Origin: Pseudomonas viridiflava
Lineage (GTDB): Bacteria; Pseudomonadota; Gammaproteobacteria; Pseudomonadales; Pseudomonadaceae
Assembly: GCF_900580865.1 (NCBI RefSeq)
Contig: NZ_UTBZ01000140.1
Location: 1-64,000, forward strand
DNA: 64,000 nucleotides
Direction: 5' to 3'
The notes below the pieces were generated by a model. That model searched no databases and was not told the origin of the DNA. It worked only from the letters and a program-made list of their open reading frames with translations. Below, piece after piece: positions 55,417 to 64,000 of this stretch (position 1 is its first letter; each line of letters opens with the position of its first letter). The position numbers and the translations under genes are program-made.

Positions 55417-57999
55417 ATGTCACCGAAATCGCCCATCAGAGGCATCGCCACCATCGATGTCCATCCACGCCCCCTCACACCGCTTATCGGGCGCGTGCCG
55501 AATCGGACTGATCCATCAGGCGTCTTGCCTGCACGGCCAGTGCAAACGCCCGGCAGGACTGTGTCGAGCGCTGACCTGGACGCAATCACTGCGGCGCCAC
55601 CGATTACGATCAGCCATTCAACATCCACCGCGCCCACGCATCCGGTGGCTCAGGAACAATCACTTGAGCACTACCGGGTCAGCACGCATGTCTCGCTGCC
55701 GGAGCCTGATGCGCAAGGTTTCAGAATATTCAAGGGACGCCGCTACGTCGATGTGCCGGACGGCGGGATTGTCCAGGTCGTGCGGGATGCGCAAACCGGC
55801 CTGTACCAGGCAAGATTGCCCAGCGAGCGGCACGCTTCCGGACCGATGCTCGTACGCAATCCCGACAGCCGTCTGTGGCATGCGGTGAAAGTAATCGAAC
55901 CCGTCACCTTTCCCTTGTCCGCGACTCGCCTGCAAGCTTTCGCAACCCGTCTGGATTTCCGCGGTGCAGACCCTGGCAATGACGGGCTACACCGATACAA
56001 CGGCAAGCTGTATGTAGTGATCGCAGAGCACGCCTACCAGGCACTGCATGATCTTGACGCCTCCGCACCGTCAAGACCGGTGATGCGCATCATCCGCCCC
56101 GAAGATCCCGTGGCAGCGGATCCCGCCAACCTTTACATCGGCACTCGTCCGGGACGATCGGAGCCAATTGTCTTTGATCAGCAACACGGTTGGCTGGGCA
56201 CGCTGGTGGGCGGTGCGGGTGGCATGCGTAGAAGTGCAAAACCGACGGACGCGGCGCGCGTGGCCGAGCTGATATTCGAGCTGCAGGCACTGGATCTGCA
56301 GTTCGACCAGGCGATGACCAAGGGCGAGCAGCTACAAAACCGCTGGCGGGCCTTGAAAGGCACCGATGGCGAGCGCAACGTGCTGGAGCAACTTGAAGGA
56401 CACCATCAACAGGAGCTGTCGATACTCGAAAAAACACTCAACGTGCACACCGAACAGAAGGATCGGATCGTTGCGGTAAGGGGCGGCCCGGCCTACCGCA
56501 ACAAAGTCATCATGCTGCAAAAAGGCCGATTGCTGACGCTCAACCAACTGATGATCGCCAATGATGCGCGCCAACTCCTCGACGGACCGATCTTCGGCGG
56601 TCCGGTTTCAGACCACCCCAAGGTCGCAGACTACCTTTCGAGCAAACTGGTGATCCTCAAACAGCGTCAAGCCATTGCCGATGAGTTGCTGAACACGTGG
56701 CGCTTGTCGCTAAGCGAATTGAAGGGTGCAGCGTTCGAGCCGATGGATCTGCACGATACCGTAGCCTTCTGGGTTTACGCCAAAAGCCGGCTGTTCGTCG
56801 ATACGAACGCTGCAGTCGACGTCAACAACGCCCAAGCCCGATACCTCGGGTTCTGTTTTGGCGAGGTCACGTTTGCCTTCCGCGCGTTTGACAGCATCCC
56901 TGAGCAAGCACGCATTGCATTGCTCAGCGATCTGTTGGATCAGGCGTCGGCAATCAGAGTCTCATACGAAAACCTGCAACTGCCAAGCGGCGCGCACCAT
57001 AGCCGCTCACGAGAAGAAATCGTCGAGGCCATCCGCACCTTCGAGGGTACGCTGGAAGAGCACTTGAACCGCGTCCACCATGAGCAGGAAAAGACATCGA
57101 CGCTGCCACCCCATGAGCAACCGATTGATTTCGACTTTATCCCTGCGCAAAACAGGAATCAGCCCAGCGCCACACCCCGCAAGATGTTTCGCAGTAAACA
57201 CCACGGTGTCTACAAGATTCGCGTCGGTCGGCCACGCCGTACCGCCACCGGCGAAGAGCTGATTGATGTCATCAACCCCCATGATCCGGCAGAGGTATTG
57301 CAGACCTACGAGCGCCGGGAAGGCGAATGGCGCCGTCAGATCGCCCGACAAGAAAGAAATCTGGCGACATTGACCATCCAGGCCGATCAACTTCTGGAAA
57401 AAACCGATTCGCACTTGAATACGGCCTGGCGCGATGAGCGCGCAAAACGCAACGCCACCAGCATCGTCGAATTCCTCAGTGACCGGGCCGGCGACCTCAC
57501 TGACGCCTCCCGGCAAATAGAACAAGCCCCTAATCCCGGGGCCGTTGATACGGCCACGTTGCTCCAGCGTCTGGAACACGACAGCCAGCGCCTGCTCAAT
57601 GAAAGCGAAGAGATTCGCGTGCGCCTCTACAAGGAACCGAACTATCTGAGCATTGATCGAGTGGCATACCTGATCAGGCACGGACATCTCAGCGCCACCA
57701 GAACTGACAACCGGGTCCAGCTGGGTAAAGGCAACAAAAAGGACTTCCTCGACGTTTACACCCTGAATGACAGGCAAACCGGCACGACGCTGTGGCACGC
57801 CCATTTTCACTACGCAGAAAAAGACAGCCCGGCGCTGAACTTCAATCCCAAGGGCGGCCACCTCAAGACCCTGCAGCAAAGTCGGCTCGGCACGTCATCC
57901 CAACGCCGGGATGAACAGGCAGGTCGAGCACACGTGCGGATCTGGCGTGAAGACATCGATCTGTCGACAGCGCAGCAAATATTCCAACTGGCCTCATAA
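55417..57999 (+). CDS. Large effector-like protein 1 with shared N-terminal module
   Basis: This is an 860-residue protein without signal peptide or membrane helix. Residues 1-80 are Pro/Ser/Thr-rich and probably disordered. Residues 82-160 carry the module SLEHY, FKGRRYVDV, TGLYQARLPSE and SGPML; a related unit follows at about 185-260 (GLHRYNGKLYVVI, then IRPEDPVA). Residues 280-560 are mostly helical. IDFDF near 570 leads to a third unit (RKMFRSKHHGVYKIRVG). The C-terminus from about 777 reads FLDVYTLND, AHFHY, GGHLKT and SQRRDEQAGRAHVRIWR, as in the next gene. AAGGA lies 8 bases upstream. I cannot name the family; a secreted toxin or effector is inferred. Confidence 0.8.
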   Translation: MSPKSPIRGIATIDVHPRPLTPLIGRVPNRTDPSGVLPARPVQTPGRTVSSADLDAITAAPPITISHSTSTAPTHPVAQEQSLEHYRVSTHVSLPEPDAQGFRIFKGRRYVDVPDGGIVQVVRDAQTGLYQARLPSERHASGPMLVRNPDSRLWHAVKVIEPVTFPLSATRLQAFATRLDFRGADPGNDGLHRYNGKLYVVIAEHAYQALHDLDASAPSRPVMRIIRPEDPVAADPANLYIGTRPGRSEPIVFDQQHGWLGTLVGGAGGMRRSAKPTDAARVAELIFELQALDLQFDQAMTKGEQLQNRWRALKGTDGERNVLEQLEGHHQQELSILEKTLNVHTEQKDRIVAVRGGPAYRNKVIMLQKGRLLTLNQLMIANDARQLLDGPIFGGPVSDHPKVADYLSSKLVILKQRQAIADELLNTWRLSLSELKGAAFEPMDLHDTVAFWVYAKSRLFVDTNAAVDVNNAQARYLGFCFGEVTFAFRAFDSIPEQARIALLSDLLDQASAIRVSYENLQLPSGAHHSRSREEIVEAIRTFEGTLEEHLNRVHHEQEKTSTLPPHEQPIDFDFIPAQNRNQPSATPRKMFRSKHHGVYKIRVGRPRRTATGEELIDVINPHDPAEVLQTYERREGEWRRQIARQERNLATLTIQADQLLEKTDSHLNTAWRDERAKRNATSIVEFLSDRAGDLTDASRQIEQAPNPGAVDTATLLQRLEHDSQRLLNESEEIRVRLYKEPNYLSIDRVAYLIRHGHLSATRTDNRVQLGKGNKKDFLDVYTLNDRQTGTTLWHAHFHYAEKDSPALNFNPKGGHLKTLQQSRLGTSSQRRDEQAGRAHVRIWREDIDLSTAQQIFQLAS

Positions 58000-58048
58000 A
58001 ACGGCCCCCCCTGCACCAGGGCTGAGGGACTTTTCAAGGATGAAAAAC

Positions 58049-60634
58049 ATGGCTCCAAAAAAAACCGCCAAGAGCACCGCTAATGTGGATAGCCCTCCTC
58101 GCCCGACTCTGCTGCACGGTAATACGGGGCACGCACCGCGTTCGACGCTGGAATCGTCGTTTTCTCTCGGTTCCCAGACGCGACCAGTCCCCTCTCACAG
58201 CGACGCCATCAGAGCGTCATCCGTCATCATTGCGCACTCGACATCAATCGAAACCGGCACGCCGGGGCCTCAACCGCTGGAGCATTACTGGCTCGCGGTA
58301 CCTGACCGGATGCCGCAGGCCAATCTTGAAGGCGTGAGGATGTACAAGGGGCGCGAATATGTCGATGTGGCGTACGACGGCATCGTTATGGTCGGTGTAG
58401 ATCCGCCGACCGGCCTCTACCGCGCCCAACTCGCCGCCGAACGGGTTGCGTCAGGCCCACTAATGTTGCGCGACGCCGGCAGCGGTCTCTGGCATTCGCT
58501 CAATGACGGTGACGCCGTTGCCTTGTTCGATACTCACCTGCAGACGCTTCGCACAAATCTGGACTTCACCGGCGTCAGGGCCGACGGCGAAGGAATATTG
58601 CGCCACGAAGGCCGGCTGTACCTGACCATCGACAATCATGGTTATCAGGTCATGCACGACGTGAGTGCCTCCACCTCGACACAAAAAACGTGGCGTATCG
58701 TCAACCCGCAAGACCCCGTGGCAATCGACAGTGCGAATATCTACCGGGCCAGCCGCAGCGGCAAAACACGATCTGTCAGGCGAGATGAGGGCACTCGCTG
58801 GGTCTACCATTTGCCAGACCTCAAGGGCGGCCTCCAGGACGCGGAGATTGCCCGCCTGAGCAAAGACACGTTGATGCAGATGTATGAGCCGTTTCAGAAG
58901 GCCCACTCCGAGTTGGAGAACTCATCGCAACGTCATAACACCCTCTGGGCAGAAACCCAGAAACTACCGGAAGGCAGTGCCGAGCAAAACGCAAAACTGC
59001 TGACCCTCGAAGTGCATTTGCTCAAGCACGTCCAAAAACAAGCGGATTTCGTGGAATCGCTGGTGCTCAACAGGAAATGGCTGGTCCTTGCGAAAGCCAG
59101 CGGGCTGTTCAAGCAAGAACTGCACACCTTCCGCATAGAACGTGCCGAATTCCTGAACCGCCTCATGGCGGCGATGGACCTGCGGGTCAAACCTGCGGTC
59201 TCCAGTCTGGATGCCGACAGTTGCAAGAGAGTCATCCCTCACCTGAACAAGAAGCTGAGGCTTATCGAAGAGCGTGAAGTGGTGTTGGCAGAAATCAAAA
59301 AAGCCGATCCCGGAGCGGCCCCCATCCTCGAGGAAATCAGGCAGCAAGTGCCGTCCACCGAACGCATCAACTTCAACAAGCTGACCCTCTTCGTGCACCT
59401 GTATGCGGGCACGCCAGAGCACTCGCCCAACACCACCATGCCTTCGCTTTCCTCCGTCGATCTGGTGACCGGAGACCTGAAAAACATTCCGCAACACGAG
59501 CATCCGATGGCACTGCTCCTTAGCCTTGATCAGATCAGGGCGGACAAATCACGCTTTGAAATGCAATTGGCCGCCAATACCGATACCTCCAGGGCCGGGT
59601 ATCTCAGGGAAATCCTCGGTTTGATCGAACCACTCGAGAAGCGAGTCGAAAACAGGCTGAACGGAATTCTTGACTCGATCAGCCGCAACAGCGAGCTGCC
59701 AGACATCGACCACGACATCGATTTCGATTTCCTCCCACCGCTGCCCGACCCTTCCGAAAGCCGCCGCCACGTGGTCCCCAGGAAAATTTTCCGTGTCCGC
59801 CATCACGGCAGCTACAGGGTTCTGGTCGGTGATACCGAAACAGCTCAGGACGGCCATGTCATCGTCAGGGTTCGGGACCCATTGCGTCCCGACTCTCCAT
59901 CCGCCCGCTACGAAAAAAGACAGGGCGAATGGTTGCCTGTACGCACCGACATCTCACGTACCCCCAGGCCACAACTTGTCGCCGAGGCAAAGCGCTTGCT
60001 GGCTGAAGTCGAACAACACGTCGCCAAGGCCGAGGTGGATGAGGCCAACAAAATCAATCCGACCGAAATTCTTGAAGACTTGGGTAAAGAGACGGAACGC
60101 CTGCACGAGCAGGCAAGACGTCTGGAAAGCCTCGAAAACACTAGCGCCGATACCGCAATCCTCGACCTGGCCGCACGCCTGCGAACCGCGGCTGACTCAA
60201 TGGCTGCGCAAGGCCAACGCGTTCTGGTGCGCATGTACAAAAACAAGGACGTGCTCGACGTCATGCGCCTGAACTACCTGATGGACGCCGACGAGCTCAA
60301 GGTGAGCAAGACCGTTGACCGAAAACAGCTGGGCAAAGGCACGAGCAAGTCGTTTCTCGATGTTTATTCGATCAGTGATCGCGCCGACGACACGCCGTTG
60401 TGGGAAGCACATTTCCACTACGACAGGCACGACGCCCTGCCGCTGAATTTCACCACAAGAGGCGGTCACCTCAAAACGATCGAGCAAAGCAGGCGCGGCA
60501 TCGAATCTCAACGCCGCGATGAACTGGCTGGCTTAGCGCACGCGGCTATCTGGCGTCAGAGCTTTGATGGCAAGACCGCGACAAAAATATTTGCACTGAC
60601 GCGCACCGCTGCCCTGCCCCGCCAACCCGAGTGA
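58049..60634 (+). CDS. Large effector-like protein 2, paralogue of protein 1
   Basis: This is an 861-residue protein, nearly the same length and order as its neighbour. The shared module is at 76-155 (PLEHY, YKGREYVDV, TGLYRAQLAAE, SGPLM), a second unit at about 175-250, IDFDF near 557 followed by RKIFRVRHHGSYRVLVG, and the C-terminus from about 769 (FLDVYSISD, AHFHY, GGHLKT, SQRRDELAGLAHAAIWR). The middle (about 260-540) is helical and differs more. AAGGA lies 8 bases before the ATG at 58049, as for gene 1; starts at 58040 and 57911 are less likely. It begins 49 bases after gene 1, so they probably form an operon born by duplication. Confidence 0.8.
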   Translation: MAPKKTAKSTANVDSPPRPTLLHGNTGHAPRSTLESSFSLGSQTRPVPSHSDAIRASSVIIAHSTSIETGTPGPQPLEHYWLAVPDRMPQANLEGVRMYKGREYVDVAYDGIVMVGVDPPTGLYRAQLAAERVASGPLMLRDAGSGLWHSLNDGDAVALFDTHLQTLRTNLDFTGVRADGEGILRHEGRLYLTIDNHGYQVMHDVSASTSTQKTWRIVNPQDPVAIDSANIYRASRSGKTRSVRRDEGTRWVYHLPDLKGGLQDAEIARLSKDTLMQMYEPFQKAHSELENSSQRHNTLWAETQKLPEGSAEQNAKLLTLEVHLLKHVQKQADFVESLVLNRKWLVLAKASGLFKQELHTFRIERAEFLNRLMAAMDLRVKPAVSSLDADSCKRVIPHLNKKLRLIEEREVVLAEIKKADPGAAPILEEIRQQVPSTERINFNKLTLFVHLYAGTPEHSPNTTMPSLSSVDLVTGDLKNIPQHEHPMALLLSLDQIRADKSRFEMQLAANTDTSRAGYLREILGLIEPLEKRVENRLNGILDSISRNSELPDIDHDIDFDFLPPLPDPSESRRHVVPRKIFRVRHHGSYRVLVGDTETAQDGHVIVRVRDPLRPDSPSARYEKRQGEWLPVRTDISRTPRPQLVAEAKRLLAEVEQHVAKAEVDEANKINPTEILEDLGKETERLHEQARRLESLENTSADTAILDLAARLRTAADSMAAQGQRVLVRMYKNKDVLDVMRLNYLMDADELKVSKTVDRKQLGKGTSKSFLDVYSISDRADDTPLWEAHFHYDRHDALPLNFTTRGGHLKTIEQSRRGIESQRRDELAGLAHAAIWRQSFDGKTATKIFALTRTAALPRQPE

Positions 60635-60735
60635 AGGGCATTGGGCCTACACGATCAATCAGGCAATGACGCCGACCCTGCCATCAGTTCCTGTGTATGC
60701 GAGCTGATGCGCAAACTCTACAAGGACAGAAAGAC

Positions 60736-63700
60736 ATGCCCGTTAAATCATCTGCCAAAGGCAGCAGTTCCGGCACCACCCACGTTCGCCAAAACTCTGT
60801 GCCAGACGTGGACAACCCGCGCCTCGACGTGCCACCGCGCACAGATTTAGAGATCTCGACACCCGGCGGGCACTCGTCGCGCCCTGGCAGATTGCCGACA
60901 CCCTCTGACATCGACGCGATCGAGCCGGCACCGACCATCACGGTTCATCAACCCACAGTGTCGATTGAAAATTCGCGGTCGCCGAGTCAATCGCTGGAGC
61001 ATTTTTGGGTTCCATCTGCCACCGGCTTGTCGGATCGCAATGCCGACGGTTTGAGAACGCACAAGGGACGCCAATACGCCGATGTGCCCGGTGGCATCGT
61101 GCTGGTCGGCAAGGATCCGGAAACGGGACTGTATCGGGCAAAACTGCCCAGCGAGTCCACGCCCTCTGGACCGGCGCTGCTGCGCGACTCCAGCTCAGGG
61201 GTCTGGCATGAGCTGGACCAGTTCGAGCCGATCGGCGTTCCATTGTCCGCCACCCGTCTGGAGGCTTTCCGCACGCCGCTGGATTTCAGCGGCGTGCAAA
61301 GCGGCAACGATGGACTCCACCGCTTCAACGGCAAGCTCTATGCGGTGATCGACAACCACAGTTATCAGGTACTGCACGACATTGATGCCTCGACTCCGTC
61401 GACAGCGGTGATGCGTATCGTCCGCGCGCAGGACCCGGTTGCCGGCGACAGCACCAACATCTATATCGCAACGCGTCCGGGAAGGTCGGAACCGGTTATT
61501 TTCGATGCCCACGAAGGCTGGCTGGGAACCGAGGTCGGTGGTGCAGGCGGGATGTTCCGCAGCGAGTCAGGCAGCCCCGCTCACCCTAACCTGCTGCAAC
61601 GGCTTGCCACAGCGATCAATCAATTGCGCACACCAGAGTCCCGCGCGCGAAAACTCTTTCCGGCCCTCAACAACGAGGAAATCACTCAGCTTCTGCGTTC
61701 GCAAGGCGAAGACGTGCGCGGTTACCTGAGCCAACGCGAGGCCAAGTACAAGTCGCTCAAGGCAGACCTTGCTGCCTGGATCAAAAAGACTTCCTCAGAG
61801 TCGTCCACCGAGCCTGCACATCCCTCTGTGGAGCGTGCGGTCGAAGAAATAAAACGCTGCTGGAAACGGCAGACCGGGACGACGCTGAAACTGGACTTGG
61901 GGGGGACGATTCTTGCGCCCCTGACGGCTGATTTCAGCCATGTAAGATCGCTGGAGCTGACCGCGGTCGCCTGGTCGGACACCGCCGACACCTTCCTGGG
62001 CAGTTTTCCCAACCTCGAAAAACTGGCGGTGAGTCACTCCACCCTGGACAAGCTGCCGCCGGTCATTGCGAAGATGTCCGTTCTCAAAGCGCTGGATCTG
62101 AACGCCAACCAGATCGAGCTCAGTGAGCAAACAGCGGTAAAACTGAGCGCGCTCAACCAGCTCGAACACCTTGACCTGTCGGGTAACCCGCTTGGAAGAA
62201 CGCCGGACTTCAGCGGTATGTCGCAACTGCGCTCATTGAGCCTGAACAACACCCGTCTGGAACAATGGCCAAGCGGCTTGCGCGATCAGGTAACACTGGA
62301 AGTCGTCGACTTGCGCAACAACCAACTGCGCGAAATCCCGCAGGGAATCCTCAATCCGCCTGATCATCAATTTCTGGCGATCGCCCGCATCAACTCGGCC
62401 ACGCTGATTGAAGGCAACCCCTTCCCCGCTGGCTATTGGCGATCGCTCGAAGTGTATTGGCGGCGTGTGGCAGCCGATTATCCGGCGATGCGCACGGGTT
62501 CGCGCGCAGACGCGTTCAGACTGGATGGCGACATCCCTGAAGTCGCGATGGTGCGACGCATGTACCCGGACAAGGATCTGCACGCTGCCAGGGAGTATCT
62601 GATTGGCCTGGGTGATGATGCCGAGAATCAGATAGCCCAACGCATTGCCGGTTTCGATCTACTCGAAACGCAACTGCAAGCCTACATAGCCGACAGTCAA
62701 CTCGGCCCGGCCAATATAATCGGACCGGAAAGAATCAACGCAACCCGCCTGGCAAGAATCATCAGAGGCTGCTGGCTCGGCGAGTCGGAGGGCGTACTGA
62801 AACTGCCACCGTTGTACGGACAACTGCCCTTGCTGACCGTGGATTTCAGTCACGTCAAATCACTCACTCTCGATTCGGTTATCTGGTCCGACACCGCCAA
62901 TACGCTTCTGTCCAACTGCCCAAACCTGGAAAGCCTGACCATCGTCCAGTCCGGCCTTGACAAGTTGCCGAACAAAATCGCCGAAATGGACAAACTCACC
63001 CATCTGAACCTGAGTTCGAACCTGATAAAACTGGATGAGCAAAGCGCTTTGGCGCTGAGCGGGTTGCACCATTTGAAACAGATCGATCTGTCCAACAACC
63101 AGTTGCGTACTGTGCCCGACTTCAGCGCCATGTCCGGATTGCAGACCTTGAACCTGAAAAACACCGGTCTTCATCAGTGGCCCGCCGGACTGCTGGACAA
63201 AGCCGCGTTGACCAGCCTTGATCTGCGTGACAATCGGTTGACCGAGGTACCCTTGGCGAACCTCAACCCGACACCCGAGATGCTGTCCGCCGTCGCGCGG
63301 ATCAACAACGTCACGCGGCTCGAGGGCAACGACTTCCCTTCCGCTTACTGGCGAAAGTTCGATATCTACTGGCGACGCCTGAAAGAGTCTCACCCTGAGC
63401 TGATGGAGCCGGTCCATCCCGCCGCTTTCGATAGCGAGAACTCAAGGGCGCAGCGTTATCGAAACCTGTACCCGACCAAGAGCATCAAAGAGTGCAGGGA
63501 ATTCATCTGGAATCATGACAGCGGTACCGTTGCACCACGCTTGCTCGCGCTGGAGCAAGAGTTCGAACTACTGAAAACCCAGCTCGACGATTGGGTCTTT
63601 TCCGGAGGCGGCAATCGGCTGCGTTACGTGCGGGCCAATCAGCTGCAAATCAACGCCACCACCCGCACTGACCGCACCGCCGCGCGGGATCGGATCATCA

Positions 63701-64000
63701 GTTGCTGGCGGCGCGAAACGGCGCAGAAGCACGCCTTCGACGGCACGCCAATCGGTCTGGAACTGGACTTGAGCGGCCTGACATTACCGACCTTGCCGGA
63801 CCTGAGCATCGACTTCAGCCATGTCGGCTCACTGCGGTTGAGTGGCATGAACCTGACGGCTTCTCCGGAAGGTTTTCTCACCCGTTTTCGTCATGTGCGC
63901 TGGCTGGACATGTCGAACAACCGGCTAAGGGACTTGCCTCCGGCGGTAGGAGAAATGCACGGAATGACGCGCCTGTTTTTGCAGCACAACCAACTTGAAC
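60736..64000 (+). CDS. Large effector-like protein 3 with leucine-rich repeats (cut by window end)
   Basis: At least 1,088 codons are open to the window edge. Residues 1-85 are Ser/Thr/Pro-rich. Residues 86-165 hold the shared module (SLEHF, HKGRQYADV, TGLYRAKLPSE, SGPAL), and about 190-275 the second unit, very close to protein 1 (LSATRLEAF, NDGLHRFNGKLY, TRPGRSEP, GGAGGM). From about 370 the chain is leucine-rich repeats (LKALDLNANQIEL, LEHLDLSGNPL, LTHLNLSSNLI) in super-modules. Each opens with an I(K/R)xCW helix (Cys near 375, 679 and 990) and closes with a W(R)RR-YWRR helical linker. LRR effectors often end in an E3 ligase domain; that end lies outside the window. AAGGA lies 9 bases upstream. 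Confidence 0.8.
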   Translation, partial: MPVKSSAKGSSSGTTHVRQNSVPDVDNPRLDVPPRTDLEISTPGGHSSRPGRLPTPSDIDAIEPAPTITVHQPTVSIENSRSPSQSLEHFWVPSATGLSDRNADGLRTHKGRQYADVPGGIVLVGKDPETGLYRAKLPSESTPSGPALLRDSSSGVWHELDQFEPIGVPLSATRLEAFRTPLDFSGVQSGNDGLHRFNGKLYAVIDNHSYQVLHDIDASTPSTAVMRIVRAQDPVAGDSTNIYIATRPGRSEPVIFDAHEGWLGTEVGGAGGMFRSESGSPAHPNLLQRLATAINQLRTPESRARKLFPALNNEEITQLLRSQGEDVRGYLSQREAKYKSLKADLAAWIKKTSSESSTEPAHPSVERAVEEIKRCWKRQTGTTLKLDLGGTILAPLTADFSHVRSLELTAVAWSDTADTFLGSFPNLEKLAVSHSTLDKLPPVIAKMSVLKALDLNANQIELSEQTAVKLSALNQLEHLDLSGNPLGRTPDFSGMSQLRSLSLNNTRLEQWPSGLRDQVTLEVVDLRNNQLREIPQGILNPPDHQFLAIARINSATLIEGNPFPAGYWRSLEVYWRRVAADYPAMRTGSRADAFRLDGDIPEVAMVRRMYPDKDLHAAREYLIGLGDDAENQIAQRIAGFDLLETQLQAYIADSQLGPANIIGPERINATRLARIIRGCWLGESEGVLKLPPLYGQLPLLTVDFSHVKSLTLDSVIWSDTANTLLSNCPNLESLTIVQSGLDKLPNKIAEMDKLTHLNLSSNLIKLDEQSALALSGLHHLKQIDLSNNQLRTVPDFSAMSGLQTLNLKNTGLHQWPAGLLDKAALTSLDLRDNRLTEVPLANLNPTPEMLSAVARINNVTRLEGNDFPSAYWRKFDIYWRRLKESHPELMEPVHPAAFDSENSRAQRYRNLYPTKSIKECREFIWNHDSGTVAPRLLALEQEFELLKTQLDDWVFSGGGNRLRYVRANQLQINATTRTDRTAARDRIISCWRRETAQKHAFDGTPIGLELDLSGLTLPTLPDLSIDFSHVGSLRLSGMNLTASPEGFLTRFRHVRWLDMSNNRLRDLPPAVGEMHGMTRLFLQHNQLE

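Overview
The window looks like a chromosomal segment of a Pseudomonas from the P. fluorescens complex. The evidence is high GC content, a full urea-transport and urease locus, azurin, an amaA/amaB-type lysine-catabolism pair, and many REP doublets (REPINs) with the core GTGGGAGCGAGCCTGCTCGC between genes. As I remember it, the gene order follows the urease-to-azurin region of P. aeruginosa PAO1: urt-ureDABC, yegD-like Hsp70, ferritin-like protein, DesT-like regulator-ureEFG, liv ABC genes, pncB-nadE-azu, transglutaminase/ATP-grasp genes, ygiQ. Several accessory insertions interrupt that order.

Layout. 1-360 holds 112-bp tandem repeats. 361-9350 encodes urtBCDE (urtA is probably just upstream), ureD, ureA, two GNAT acetyltransferases, ureB and ureC. 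9408-10808 is a SET-domain protein on the minus strand. 10948-13793 is a chaperone group (cbpM, cbpA, and a divergent YegD-type Hsp70). 13929-24256 holds an AI-2E family membrane protein, a PsiF-like protein, AraC and LysR regulators, EamA and SMR transporters, a leaderless lipase, azoreductase, a ferritin-like protein, an AsmA-family protein and a small secreted repeat protein. 24412-27743 is a DesT/FabR-like regulator followed by ureEFG-ureJ behind a good sigma-54 promoter match. 27926-31040 holds an AGE-family sugar isomerase, a CDF transporter and an SDR dehydrogenase. 31041-31880 is a gene-free region with five DnaA-box matches. 31881-37055 is the livKHMGF transporter. 37424-41421 is amaA-amaB with a divergent LysR regulator. 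41630-45521 is pncB-nadE, azurin, a LOG-family protein and a small charged protein. 45732-52472 is a three-gene transglutaminase/ATP-grasp/amidoligase set, followed by ygiQ.

The least ordinary part is 55417-64000. Three tandem genes (860 aa, 861 aa and more than 1,088 aa, the last cut by the window edge) encode large proteins without signal peptides. All share a disordered Ser/Thr/Pro-rich N-terminus and a conserved module (LEHY, then KGR-Y-DV, then TGL and SGP). Their C-terminal parts differ: two share an AHFHY/GGHLKT-type C-terminus, and the third carries leucine-rich-repeat super-modules. The same N-terminal module precedes a SET methyltransferase domain in the gene at 9408-10808, 45 kb away. 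One constant leader with exchangeable C-termini suggests a modular effector or toxin family.

Functional links. UrtBCDE imports urea; UreABC hydrolyses it; UreD and UreEFG, with UreJ as probable nickel importer, mature the enzyme from a second locus 16 kb away. LivKHMGF imports branched-chain amino acids. AmaA and AmaB carry out consecutive steps of lysine/pipecolate catabolism. PncB and NadE belong to NAD salvage. Family assignments rest on motifs read by eye; no database search was run.
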